Below are positions 24,024 through 32,304 of a DNA stretch of 64,000 nt, in pieces. A program made the translations under genes and the position numbers. The stretch covers positions 558,001-622,000 of the forward strand of contig NZ_SRRT01000002.1 in NCBI RefSeq assembly GCF_004784475.1, written 5' to 3'. The stretch is from Streptomyces bauhiniae. Lineage in GTDB: Bacteria > Actinomycetota > Actinomycetes > Streptomycetales > Streptomycetaceae. The notes under the pieces were generated by a model. That model was not told where the DNA came from, did no database searches, and saw only the letters and a program-made list of their open reading frames with translations. The stretch's first letter is position 1; each line of letters opens with the position of its first letter.

Positions 24024-24962
24024 CTACCGGGTACGGACCGAGGTCGGGACCGGCATGTGCAGGGCGAGCTGCCCCTCGGTCATGACGTCGAACTGGATGG
24101 TCCGCATCGGCTTGAGGGAGCGCAGGTCGTCGGCCATGCGCCCCTGTCCGACCGTGAGCTGGAGGTCGCGCGGGAGAAGCGCGGTACCGGCCGAGAGCAC
24201 GTTGGTCTGGCTCAGGGTGGAGTGCCAGGCGCCGTCGATCGCGGTGTACGAGGTGAGCGACGAGACGCGCTTGCCGCTCGGGAAGCTGTTCTGGGCCGGG
24301 GTGGGCGCGGAGAGCGCGAGGTCGACGCCGCCCGCGTCGTTGGCCACCCGCGCGGTGGTGCGGTGGGCGTCGATGTCGACGTCCAGGCCGGTCACCCACT
24401 TGGGGAAGCCGTAGCCGTCGTGGCCGCGCACCTGGGCGATCTCGGTGCTGACCGGCAGGGAGAGCACGTAGGAGTCGAGGTGCTCGTTCTTGAGCGCGGA
24501 GACGAGGTCGAAGAAGCCCAGCCTGCCGTGGCGGGCGGGCTTCACGGCGATGCCGACGGCGGCCTCGGTGTAGAAGTCGATGTCGCACACGTCGTACCGG
24601 AAGAACATCGCGGAGACGAGGCCGAGGCCCGGCGCGACCTCCAGCGGGGCCAGTTCGCGGGGCAGCCGGGAGCGGATGGCGCGGGTGGGCGCGAGCATCG
24701 TGAGCCGGGCGGTGGAGATGCGGTAGTAGAAGTTCGGGGTGAGGGTCTCGCCGATGGGCGAGTCCACCTTGGTCTTGGGCAGCTTCCGGAAGAAGTCCAC
24801 TCCGCTGACGCGGGGGTCGCGGGCGATCGCGTCGAGATCGGTGTCCATCCGGTACCGGTCGTACAGGCCCCCCTTGGGGACGGTGACCGAGCGGCCGCCC
24901 AGGTCGACCTTGACGGTTTCGTGCTGGGGGGCGGTTTCGCGCTGGGGCTGGGACGAGGGCAT
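24024..24962 (-). CDS. Acetoacetate-decarboxylase-family protein
   Basis: A 312-residue protein related to acetoacetate decarboxylase. Recognisable parts are GGLYDRYRMDTDL, NFYYRISTARLTMLAPT and RGHDGYGFPKWVTGLDV, whose lysine region corresponds to the core beta-barrel. It is longer than classical ADC (about 250 residues). Several families with this fold are not decarboxylases but act as aldolase-dehydratases or lyases on keto acids, so the reaction is uncertain. It is the first gene of a two-gene operon with the aldehyde dehydrogenase; the large inverted repeat lies 22 bases upstream of the ATG. Confidence 0.8.
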   Translation of the reverse strand: MPSSQPQRETAPQHETVKVDLGGRSVTVPKGGLYDRYRMDTDLDAIARDPRVSGVDFFRKLPKTKVDSPIGETLTPNFYYRISTARLTMLAPTRAIRSRLPRELAPLEVAPGLGLVSAMFFRYDVCDIDFYTEAAVGIAVKPARHGRLGFFDLVSALKNEHLDSYVLSLPVSTEIAQVRGHDGYGFPKWVTGLDVDIDAHRTTARVANDAGGVDLALSAPTPAQNSFPSGKRVSSLTSYTAIDGAWHSTLSQTNVLSAGTALLPRDLQLTVGQGRMADDLRSLKPMRTIQFDVMTEGQLALHMPVPTSVRTR

Positions 24963-24983
24963 GACGCGGCTCCTGGCAACGCA

Positions 24984-25033
24984 TGTTGACGGTGATTACA
25001 TCAGCGTAGCCACCAATGTAAGCACCGTCAACA
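24984..25033. promoter_or_regulatory. Bipartite operator upstream of the decarboxylase/dehydrogenase operon
   Basis: TGTTGACGGTGATTACAT (24984-25001) and the inverted TGTTGACGGTGCTTACAT (complement of 25016-25033) agree in 17 of 18 positions and are separated by 14 bases. It lies just upstream of the minus-strand start at 24962. The arms resemble the repeats near the TetR at 20443-21027. This is the cleanest of the three copies. Confidence 0.75.
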
Positions 25034-25052
25034 CATAGCCGCGCGGGCCGTT

Positions 25053-26030
25053 TCAGTCGTCCTGGTGCAGCGCCGATCCGAGGAAGTCGATGGCGATCTT
25101 GCGGGCGATGTTGGCCGCGCGGGTGTCGCGCAGGCTGTCCAGGAGCAGGAAGTCGTGGACCATGCCCGCGACCCGGACCGAGGTGACGTCGTTGCCCGCC
25201 TCGCGGAGCTTGTTGGCGTACTCCTCGCCCTCGTCGCGCAGCACGTCCGCCTCGTCGGTGATGACCAGCGTCGGCGGCAGGCCCTTCAGCTCCTCCAGCG
25301 ACGCCTGGAGCGGGGCGGCGTACTTCTCGGAGCGCTGGGACGGGTCGGAGGTGTAGGCGTCCCAGAACCACTTCATGCCGTCGCGGGTGAGGTAGTAGCC
25401 CTCGGCGAACTGCTCGTAGGACGGCGTGTCGAAACCGGCGTCGGCCACCGGGTACAGCAGGGCCTGGGCCTTGAGGTCGATGCCGCCGCGGTCCTTGTTC
25501 ATCAGCGCGAACACGGCCGACATGCAGCCGCCGACGGACTCGCCGGTGACGGCGATGTTCGAGGTGTCCAGGCCGTGTTCGGCGCCGTGCTCGAGGACCC
25601 ACTGGCCCACGGCGTAGTTCTGCTCGACCTGGGTCGGGTACTTGGCCTCGGGCGCACGGTCGTAGACCGGGAAGACGCCCGCCGCGCCCGCGCCGACGGT
25701 GAGTTCGCGGAAGAGGCGGTCGTGGGTCTTGTCGTCGCCGAAGACCCAGCCGGCGCCGTGGATGTAGATCAGCACCGGCAGCGGGCCGGTCACACCCTTG
25801 GGGCGGATGATGCGGGTGCGCACGGTGCCCCACTCGCCCGCGTCCACGTCGACCCACTCCTCGTCGACCTCGGGGCGGGGCACGCTGGTGTCGCTCTGCA
25901 GGTCCGCGAGGATGGCCCGGCCCTGTTCCGGCGGGACCTCGTAGATCCGGGGGTGCGGATCGGTCGCCTCGGTCAGCTCCTTGGCGGCGGGTTCGAGGTA
26001 CGGGGTGACGGGCGGCGGGATGTCGGACAT
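25053..26030 (-). CDS. Alpha/beta hydrolase, hormone-sensitive-lipase family
   Basis: A 325-residue esterase/lipase. IYIHGAGWVFGD is the HGGGW-type oxyanion motif. VTGESVGGCMS is the nucleophile elbow (GESVGG), DEADVLRDEGE holds the acid, and MVHDFLLLD the catalytic histidine. It probably hydrolyses short-chain esters. The start at 26030 follows GAGGAGTGGCC on the minus strand. A palindrome at 26118-26143 lies upstream, then a TetR gene on the same strand, which suggests local regulation. Confidence 0.88.
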   Translation of the reverse strand: MSDIPPPVTPYLEPAAKELTEATDPHPRIYEVPPEQGRAILADLQSDTSVPRPEVDEEWVDVDAGEWGTVRTRIIRPKGVTGPLPVLIYIHGAGWVFGDDKTHDRLFRELTVGAGAAGVFPVYDRAPEAKYPTQVEQNYAVGQWVLEHGAEHGLDTSNIAVTGESVGGCMSAVFALMNKDRGGIDLKAQALLYPVADAGFDTPSYEQFAEGYYLTRDGMKWFWDAYTSDPSQRSEKYAAPLQASLEELKGLPPTLVITDEADVLRDEGEEYANKLREAGNDVTSVRVAGMVHDFLLLDSLRDTRAANIARKIAIDFLGSALHQDD

Positions 26031-26117
26031 GGCCACTCCTCGGTCTGTTCCTTCGGGCACGCGAGTGCCCCCTCGCACGGCCGGTCCGGCCGCTGGTGGT
26101 GACGGCTGCCCCGAGCC

Positions 26118-26143
26118 GGGGATCACCCACACATGTGATCCCC
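26118..26143. promoter_or_regulatory. Palindrome between a TetR gene and the HSL-type hydrolase
   Basis: GGGGATCAC (26118-26126) and GTGATCCCC (26135-26143) are perfect complements with eight bases between. No T tract follows on the minus strand, so an operator for the hydrolase gene is as likely as a terminator for tetR. Confidence 0.45.
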
Positions 26144-26197
26144 CCTCCGTCCATGTTTGGGGGCCCCGCCGTGCACCGCAAACCGGCCCCCTCCGCC

Positions 26198-26803
26198 TCA
26201 TGTGTGCGGGATGTCCACGAAGCCGAAGATCTCGCCGACGAGGGCCGCGAGGGTCCGGCCGTCCTCGTCGTCGGCCCAGGTTTCGAGGGCGACGTCGAAG
26301 CAGGCCAGGGCGGTGTTGACCATGGTCTGTGCCTTCAGCCGGGCGACCGGGCCGCCGGGCTCCAGCCGCGCGGCGAGTTCGGGCACGAGCATCCCGGTCC
26401 AGGCGAGGTGCTTCTCCAGATACCGGGCGCGCAGGGCCGGGGTGTGGCAGATGACGCGGGTCGCCCGCTTCCAGCGCGCGGCCTCGCCGTCCATCACCTC
26501 GGCCGCGACGACGAACGTGTCCCGCAGCGCGCCCCAGGGTGTGTGCCCGTCGAGGTGGCGGCGCAGCTCGTCGCGGACCTCCTCCGCGGTGGGGATGCGG
26601 TCGCCGAAGACCACGTCCTCCTTGTTGGGGAAGTAGCGGAAGAAGCTGCGGGGGGAGATGCCGGCCGCCCGCGCGATGTCGGCGACGGTCACCTGGTCGA
26701 AGCCGGACGCGTCGAACAGCTCCAGGGCCGTGTCGGACAGGGCCTCCGTGACGAGCCGGCGGGTCCGCAGCCGCAGACCGGGCGTGGTGCTGTTCTCCCT
26801 CAT
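26198..26803 (-). CDS. TetR-family transcriptional regulator (second)
   Basis: A 201-residue TetR regulator. The HTH lies at about residues 38-58 (VTVADIARAAGISPRSFFRYF), a helix pair typical of the family. The C-terminal domain (TPALRARYLEKHLAWTG) has the helical pattern of the MftR-like/AcrR-C group. It is divergent from the DJ-1 pseudogene. A short palindrome, GTGCCA-CTCT-TGGCAC, sits 16 bases upstream of its start and is a likely autoregulatory site. It may control the HSL-type hydrolase downstream and formerly the divergent DJ-1 gene. Confidence 0.88.
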   Translation of the reverse strand: MRENSTTPGLRLRTRRLVTEALSDTALELFDASGFDQVTVADIARAAGISPRSFFRYFPNKEDVVFGDRIPTAEEVRDELRRHLDGHTPWGALRDTFVVAAEVMDGEAARWKRATRVICHTPALRARYLEKHLAWTGMLVPELAARLEPGGPVARLKAQTMVNTALACFDVALETWADDEDGRTLAALVGEIFGFVDIPHT

Positions 26804-26818
26804 ACCGAGAGGCTAGCA

Positions 26819-26834
26819 GTGCCACTCTTGGCAC
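26819..26834. promoter_or_regulatory. Candidate operator of the second TetR
   Basis: GTGCCA (26819-26824) and TGGCAC (26829-26834) form a perfect six-base palindrome with a CTCT spacer. It lies between the divergent tetR and DJ-1-type genes, 15 bases from the tetR start. Confidence 0.5.
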
Positions 26835-26893
26835 ACTGTGACAGAAGTGGCGTACGGTGTTGCGCACGGGCTCCGTCGCAGGGAGAAACAGCC

Positions 26894-27494
26894 ATGACCA
26901 AGGTCCTCTTCGTCGTGTCCGCGGCCGATCACTGGACGCTGAACGACGGAACCAAGCACCCCTCGGGCTACTGGGGCGAGGAGCTGGCGATGCCGCACAA
27001 GATCTTCAGCGAGGCCGGCTGGGAGATCACGATCGCCACACCGGGCGGCAAGCCCCCGACGCTGGACCGGCTGAGCATGTCCCGCACGGCCGGCCTGCCC
27101 GGCAAGCTCCGCGAGGTCGGCCGGTATCTGGAGTCGATCCAGGCCGAGTTGGACAGCCCGCTGCCGCTGGACGGCGTGCACCCGGCCGAGTACGACCTCA
27201 TCTTCTACCCCGGCGGGCACGGCCCGATGGAGGACCTGGCCTACGACGAGGTCTCCGGCGAGCTGCTCACCCGCGTACTCCACTCCGGCAAACCGCTGGC
27301 CCTGCTGTGCCATGCCCCGGCGGCGACCCTGGCCTCCCGGAACGCGGACGGCTCGTGGCCGTTCGCCGGGTACCGGATGACGGGGCTGTCCAACACCGAG
27401 GAGAAGCTCAACAGCTTCGGCCGCAAGGCGCCTTGGCTGCTGGAGGACCGGCTGCGCGGCCAAGCGGCTGGTGTCCGACCTGGGCGGGAGCTGA
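26894..27494 (+). pseudogene. DJ-1/PfpI-family protein (class I glutamine-amidotransferase-like), internally deleted
   Basis: ATG at 26894 follows GGGAGAAAC. About 188 residues of a normal DJ-1/PfpI protein follow: FVVSAADHWTLNDG, LIFYPGGHGPMEDL and the nucleophile cysteine in ALLCHAPAA. After WLLEDRLR near 27457 the frame breaks. The expected C-terminal end, AKRLVSDLGGS followed by a stop at 27492-27494, is present in another frame. About 35 intervening codons are missing. Translation would instead continue into unrelated sequence until 27814. Catalytic residues remain but the C-terminal part of the fold is lost, so it is probably non-functional. Confidence 0.75.
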
Positions 27495-27809
27495 GCGGGG
27501 CGAACGGCCGCATCCTTCTGCTGGGCGCGACCGGCTACACGGGCGGTCTCGTCTGGACGCCCTGCTCCGCCGGGGCACCCGCCCGGCCCTGGCCGGCCGC
27601 AACGCCGCCGCCCCGGCGGCCTCGCCGAACGCCACGACGGCCTCGACCATGCGGTGCTGGTCACTACCGTGGGCCCCTTCGAGCACCTCGGGTACCCCGT
27701 AGCAGAGCCCGCTGCCGAGGCGGGCGCCCACTACATCGACTGCCCCCGGCAGCACACCCCTGGCGGAGGTCCACTTGGAGGGCCCCAGCGCGTACAGCCT
27801 CACCGGTGA
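27495..27809 (+). pseudogene. Remnant of a saccharopine-dehydrogenase-like NAD-binding protein
   Basis: Three fragments in different frames match one family in the right order. RILLLGATGYTGG near 27510-27548 is the N-terminal Rossmann motif. SRLDALLRRGTRPALAGRNAA follows around 27548-27615. DHAVLVTTVGPFEHLGYPVAEPA and EAGAHYIDC cover about 27645-27750. A stop occurs at 27807-27809. Relatives are near 400 residues, so most of the protein, including all of the C-terminal half, has been lost. It is plain debris. Confidence 0.7.
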
Positions 27810-27984
27810 GCTGATGGCTTGTGCGGAGATGGGGTTGATGGCGGCTTGAGATACCACCGCCCACCTGACGAACCATCATGGATTTATATCAAGCCAATCC
27901 GAAAACTCATCACATAGTGGGGCTGCGTCTGTACGGTGGCTTCTCCGGGTTGCGGTGCCCGGGCGGGGGCCGAGGGGGACAGAT
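27810..27984 (+). promoter_or_regulatory. AT-rich upstream region of the caspase/Lon-like operon
   Basis: This gap holds the least GC-rich stretch in the neighbourhood, including TTTATATC at 27883-27890 and CATAGT at 27913-27918, either of which could be a -10 element. No convincing -35 box at standard spacing is seen. A strong GAGGGGGAC ribosome site lies at 27971-27979, just before the first gene. It is the obvious place for the operon promoter. Confidence 0.4.
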
Positions 27985-29196
27985 ATGCCGTTGGTGTTCG
28001 TCCATGGAGTGGCCAATCGGATCGATGGCCCGTATGTGGAAGAGACAGCGGCCCGGCGGGCGTTGTTCGAGCAGTATGTGACGGCGGGCTGGTCCCGCTC
28101 GGACGGTAAGCCGGCCGAGGTTCTTCAGCCCTATTGGGGACGGGACGGCGCGTCGCTGGCCTGGGGCGGAGCCAGCGTCCCGAACAGCGGTCACGTCGCC
28201 GAGCGTTTCGGGGAGGGGGACGCCGACGCGCCGCTCCTGGACATCGTCTCGCAGGTCGTACCCGACGGCGCACGGGCGGACGAGCGGCTGCTCACCACGG
28301 CACGGACGTCGATGAGCGACGCCCTGGACCTGTTGTGGGCGTCCGCCTTCCTGGCGTCACCGGACAGCGCGCGGGAGCTGGCGTCCGCGTCGGCGACGGC
28401 GACGGCCCTGATGGAGTCGGCCCCCGCATGGCTGGCGGAGGTCGCCGACGACGAGGAGTTCACGGTCCGGCTGTGCCAGGAGATCGAGGACCACGCCGAG
28501 GAGACGCAGGCGGGTCGCGAGAGCTTCGGCATCGGCCCCGTTCGCACCGCGTTGCACGAGGGCGTCGTGAAGGTCCGGGAGGCAGTGGCGGACCGCGCGA
28601 CGGCGCCGGTGGCCGACCGGTTGCGAGCGGAACTGGCCCCGCGCGTCACCGAGTTCCTCGGCGATGTCCTGACCTACTACCGACGACGTCCGGCCACCGG
28701 GGCGGGCGGCGGCATCGGCGGGAAGATCGCAGACGTCCTGCGCGAGGCGAATACCCGGCGCGGTCCGCGAGATCCCTTCGTGCTGGTGGCCCACAGCATG
28801 GGCGGGAACATCGTGTACGACCTGCTCTCCGGCCCGCTGGCGGACGAGGGCCTGACGGTCGACCTCCTGGTGACCGCGGGCTCGCAGGTCGCCTTCTTCG
28901 AAGAGCTGAGCCTGTTCTCGCCGCACCCCCCGGACGTACCGGGCACAGCGGGCCTCAAGCTGCCGATGCCGGCCGGTGTCGGCAGGTGGCTGAACGTCTA
29001 CGACATGAACGACCTGCTGTCATTCCGTGCCGGACCCGTCTTCGAGGGCGCGGAGGACTACAGCTTCCGGTCCGGCCGGCTGCGTGCCCACAGCGCCTAC
29101 TTCCTGACGCCGAGCTTCTACGCGCGCCTCGGCGAGCGCCTCGGGCCCCTGCGGTCCGGTCTGCCGGACGGCGCCGGCGGGGACGGCTGTCGGTGA
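27985..29196 (+). CDS. Alpha/beta serine hydrolase, first gene of the caspase/Lon-like operon
   Basis: A 403-residue protein. MPLVFVHGVANR at the extreme N-terminus is the first core strand with the oxyanion HG. A helical insertion runs from about 60 to 240. VLVAHSMGGNIVYDL is the nucleophile elbow (S271). NVYDMNDLLSF probably gives the acid and RAHSAYF the histidine (H369). The pattern resembles lipase-like hydrolases found beside regulatory or defence ATPases. The GTG of the caspase-like gene overlaps its stop codon (GTGA at 29193-29196), so expression is coupled. A lipase or esterase effector role is inferred from context only. Confidence 0.8.
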   Translation: MPLVFVHGVANRIDGPYVEETAARRALFEQYVTAGWSRSDGKPAEVLQPYWGRDGASLAWGGASVPNSGHVAERFGEGDADAPLLDIVSQVVPDGARADERLLTTARTSMSDALDLLWASAFLASPDSARELASASATATALMESAPAWLAEVADDEEFTVRLCQEIEDHAEETQAGRESFGIGPVRTALHEGVVKVREAVADRATAPVADRLRAELAPRVTEFLGDVLTYYRRRPATGAGGGIGGKIADVLREANTRRGPRDPFVLVAHSMGGNIVYDLLSGPLADEGLTVDLLVTAGSQVAFFEELSLFSPHPPDVPGTAGLKLPMPAGVGRWLNVYDMNDLLSFRAGPVFEGAEDYSFRSGRLRAHSAYFLTPSFYARLGERLGPLRSGLPDGAGGDGCR

Positions 29197-30323
29197 CCTA
29201 CCTCCTGGACGCCGCCCCCGGCGAGGGCCCCCAGGTGCACGCGCTGGTCATCGGGGTGGGGGCGTACCGCCACCTGCGCGGGGGCGCCGATCCCGTCCGG
29301 TACGACACCATGGTCACCCGGCAGCTCACCTCCCCGCCCCTGTCCGCACTCGCCTTCGCCGACTGGGTCGTGCACGACCTGCGCCATCCCGTCGCCGAGC
29401 CGGGCAGCGTGGACGTGCTCCTCTCCCCGGGCGAGGCGCGGGGGCCCGACGGGCACATACGGGAGGTCGAGGTGCCCTCGGCGGACGCCGTACAGCGGGC
29501 GGTCGACCGGTGGTGGAGCCGCTGCGACAGTCACCCGGACAACGTCGCGCTCTTCTACTTCAGCGGGCACGGTCTCGACAACGGCAGTCCACTGCTGCTG
29601 CTGGAGGACTTCGCCCGCAGCCGGAACCGCATCCTGGACGCCGCCGTCGACCTCCACGGCCTCGTCCAGGGGATGCGGTCCTGCCGCGCGGGACACCAGT
29701 ACTTCTTCCTCGACGCCTGCCGGGAACGTACGGCCCGGCTGGACCGCCTGCGGGACACGCACACCCTGCCGCTGCTGGACATCCAGGACGGTCCCGAGCG
29801 GCGGAGTGATCTCACCGTCGTCCCGGCGGCCCTGTCCGGCGGCAGCGCGTACGCGGACCGGCACCAGGTGAGCGACTACACCCGGGCCCTTCTCGACGCG
29901 CTGACGGGACGCGCCGCCTCCCTGCTCGCCGGCCGGTGGCGGGTGACCAGCCTGGCCCTCTACGAGGCCGTGTACGCCCTGACCCGCACCGCGCCGCCGA
30001 CACAGGTGCCGGGCATGAACGTGCACGGCAACTCCGTCCTGCATGTCCTCCAGGGGCCGCCGCAGGTGCCGTTGGGGGTCCGGTGCGATCCCGACGCCGC
30101 CGCCCCGCTGGCCGATGTGTCCTTGTCCGCGCTCGCGGCCGCCGGAGGCAAGCCGGTGCTCGAACTGCACGACACGGTGTGGCGGACGGTCGCTCCGGCC
30201 GGTGTGTACACGGTGGGCGTGGAGTTCCCTTCCGGTCACTACGCGGCGCCCTTCCCGGCGGGGGTACACGCCTTCCACCCTCCGGACCTCGAGTACACCG
30301 TCGCGGTGGAGCGTGCCCGGTGA
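29193..30323 (+). CDS. Caspase-like (peptidase C14/metacaspase) protein
   Basis: A 376-residue protein starting at GTG 29193. VHALVIGVGAYRHL opens a caspase-haemoglobinase fold. The catalytic dyad is H126 in ALFYFSGHGLDNG and C176 in YFFLDACRERT, about 50 residues apart as in the family. The caspase domain ends near residue 270. The last ~85 residues look like a beta-sandwich ending GVYTVGVEFPSGHY, similar in style to the N-terminus of the next protein. No prodomain is obvious. Bacterial caspases are activated in several cell-suicide and defence systems. The next gene starts at GTG 30320, overlapping this stop. Confidence 0.85.
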   Translation: MTYLLDAAPGEGPQVHALVIGVGAYRHLRGGADPVRYDTMVTRQLTSPPLSALAFADWVVHDLRHPVAEPGSVDVLLSPGEARGPDGHIREVEVPSADAVQRAVDRWWSRCDSHPDNVALFYFSGHGLDNGSPLLLLEDFARSRNRILDAAVDLHGLVQGMRSCRAGHQYFFLDACRERTARLDRLRDTHTLPLLDIQDGPERRSDLTVVPAALSGGSAYADRHQVSDYTRALLDALTGRAASLLAGRWRVTSLALYEAVYALTRTAPPTQVPGMNVHGNSVLHVLQGPPQVPLGVRCDPDAAAPLADVSLSALAAAGGKPVLELHDTVWRTVAPAGVYTVGVEFPSGHYAAPFPAGVHAFHPPDLEYTVAVERAR

Positions 30324-32284
30324 CCGTGACGCGCGTGCTGCTCAGCGGGCCGCCGGGGACACCCGTGGCGGCGGAGATCCTGGACACGGAGTCGGGTGAG
30401 GTGCGCACGGCGGTCGTGGTGGCCGGCCGGCCCTTCGAGACGGAACTCCCGCCCGGCACCTACCTCGTGCGGCTGACACCCCCGGCGCTCGACCGGACGA
30501 GCGCCGCCGTGACGGTACCGGCCGACAGCCCCACGGCCGCAACAGTTCAATTCACCCTGCACGATCCGCGCACCACCCCGGTCAAGAGCCATGCGGTCCG
30601 GGTGAAACAGGCGTCGGACGCCTCCCCTCTCCGGCGCCTGCTCCGGCGCGGGGCCGAACGCCAGCCGCCTCTCCCGCCCGACGAGGCGTTGCGCAAGGCG
30701 CGGGAGATCACGGGCACCGGGGTGTTCGTATGCGACGCGGACGGCACGTGGCTGAAACCGATGGGGGTGGCGGACCAGTACACGGTCAGTCGTCCGGCGG
30801 ACGGCGACGACACGGCCGCGTACCTCTGTGTGACGCGGGGTCAGGACCGGCCGGCCCGTTTCGTGGCGCTGCCTGCCAACTGCGTCGGGCGTGTCATCGG
30901 GCCGGTGCGGTCCGACGACGTCGAGGCTGAGACCGAGGTGCGGCCGGCGGACCCCGATGCCCGCGCCCTGCTGGACTACCGGGCGCAAGGGCGCCTCGGC
31001 GCCGCCGCTGTCATCACCGACCACGTGGAGCACGCCGTCGGCACCAGGATCAGGGCCGGCCGAGGCGACCCGGCCGCGGGCTGCGCGGTGGCCTACCACC
31101 TGATGGACCATCCGGACCGTGATCGCGCGCCGCGGTGGATTCGGCTGCTGGCCGAGGCGTTCCCCTCCTCGGCCGACGTGTCGCTGCTGGTGGCCTGGTC
31201 CCGGCTCGAGCGGGCGGAGGAGCCCGTGACCCGGGAGACCAGGGACCGCCTGATCGGCGCCGCCACGGACGCGCCGCTGGGCCTTCCGGTCTATCTCGCG
31301 GGACTGCGGCTGCTGCGTACCGTGCTGGAGCGACTGGACCGGAGAGACCGCGCGTGCGGCGAGTGGGACCCGCGGCTCGCCTCGGCGACGCGCACCGTGA
31401 ACGCCTATCTGATCGCCGCCGATCCCGCGAGCCCGTTGGTCTCGTACACAGGAACCGGCCTGCGCACTCCCTTGGCGGCGGAGGACTGCGTCGCCGTCGG
31501 GGCGGACAGGAGCTCCGCGCCCGACGCCTCACCGCTCGCACGGACGTTCGCGAAGGCCCTGGACCGGCTCGGAACCGTGACGGCGGGTCTGCAACAGACC
31601 GTCAGCCTCCCGCTGTTGAGCCTCACCTGGAGCGCGCTTCCCGATGGCAGCGGACAGGTCTTGTCGGTCGACAGCCGGAGCGAGGCGGCCGGGTCCGACC
31701 TGGGGGCTCTGCCGCTGGTCCTGGTGGGGGCCGACGGCTGGCGGATGGAGGTGGCCCGTCTGTCCGACGCGGGGACGGCGACGTTCAGCCTTCCCGCCGC
31801 CGCCACCGCCAGGCTGGTCACCCCGGAGCCGGCGGAGTCGGAGGATGCCGTCGTGGTGCCGCCCCCGCTGCTGGTGCATACGGCGGCCTCCGGCCCGCAG
31901 CGGGACCACCGCGTCCTCACCGAGTTGCTCGAATTCGTGCTGGAACCGGCACCCGGCCTGGACCGCTGGCGGCTGACCGCGCGCCGGCGCGGGCCCGGCC
32001 CCGACGCGGGCTGGGCGCTGGTCGGGCAGCGCTCGGCGGACGACGGGCCCTACCACCTCTTCGCGCTGCCGCTGGCGGGCGGCAACGGGCCCGGCACGGA
32101 ATCGACGGTGCTGCTGGGAAAGGGGTCGGAGCCGCTCGACTGGTACGTGGTGCCCGAACCGGCCGGCGATCTGCCGCCGAGCGGCCGTGCGGCGATCCTG
32201 TCACGAACGCTCGCCCGGGCGGCCGACCAGTGGACCCGCACGGCCATCCAGGCGGCACTGTCCGCGCTGGCAGAGGAAAGCTGA
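30320..32284 (+). CDS. Large unrecognised protein of the caspase/Lon-like operon
   Basis: A 654-residue protein starting at GTG 30320 (GTGA overlap). The N-terminal ~80 residues resemble a carboxypeptidase-regulatory-like beta-sandwich (LSGPPGTPVAAEILDTESG, LPPGTYLVRLTPP). From about 220 to 360 the sequence looks like helical repeats (DYRAQGRLGAAAVITDHVEH, GCAVAYHLMDHPDRDRAP, ADVSLLVAWSRLE), a scaffold type that often binds other proteins. The rest is beta-rich and unassigned. No Walker, protease or nuclease motif is seen, and no membrane segment. Its conserved place between the caspase and protease genes suggests it is an adaptor. Confidence 0.65.
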   Translation: MTVTRVLLSGPPGTPVAAEILDTESGEVRTAVVVAGRPFETELPPGTYLVRLTPPALDRTSAAVTVPADSPTAATVQFTLHDPRTTPVKSHAVRVKQASDASPLRRLLRRGAERQPPLPPDEALRKAREITGTGVFVCDADGTWLKPMGVADQYTVSRPADGDDTAAYLCVTRGQDRPARFVALPANCVGRVIGPVRSDDVEAETEVRPADPDARALLDYRAQGRLGAAAVITDHVEHAVGTRIRAGRGDPAAGCAVAYHLMDHPDRDRAPRWIRLLAEAFPSSADVSLLVAWSRLERAEEPVTRETRDRLIGAATDAPLGLPVYLAGLRLLRTVLERLDRRDRACGEWDPRLASATRTVNAYLIAADPASPLVSYTGTGLRTPLAAEDCVAVGADRSSAPDASPLARTFAKALDRLGTVTAGLQQTVSLPLLSLTWSALPDGSGQVLSVDSRSEAAGSDLGALPLVLVGADGWRMEVARLSDAGTATFSLPAAATARLVTPEPAESEDAVVVPPPLLVHTAASGPQRDHRVLTELLEFVLEPAPGLDRWRLTARRRGPGPDAGWALVGQRSADDGPYHLFALPLAGGNGPGTESTVLLGKGSEPLDWYVVPEPAGDLPPSGRAAILSRTLARAADQWTRTAIQAALSALAEES

Positions 32285-32304
32285 CAGGGGAAAGGGGTCC
32301 GCAC

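Noticed and set aside
22429..26181. A 1250-codon open frame on the minus strand
   Set aside because: Only its first third from the 3' end (22429-24009) matches a family, the aldehyde dehydrogenase. The rest overlaps the decarboxylase and hydrolase genes in a wrong frame and is Arg/Pro-rich, as expected from high-GC shadow frames.
26894..27814. A DJ-1/saccharopine-dehydrogenase fusion protein
   Set aside because: The continuous frame is accidental. The true DJ-1 C-terminus (AKRLVSDLGGS) lies in another frame, and the second family appears in three frames.
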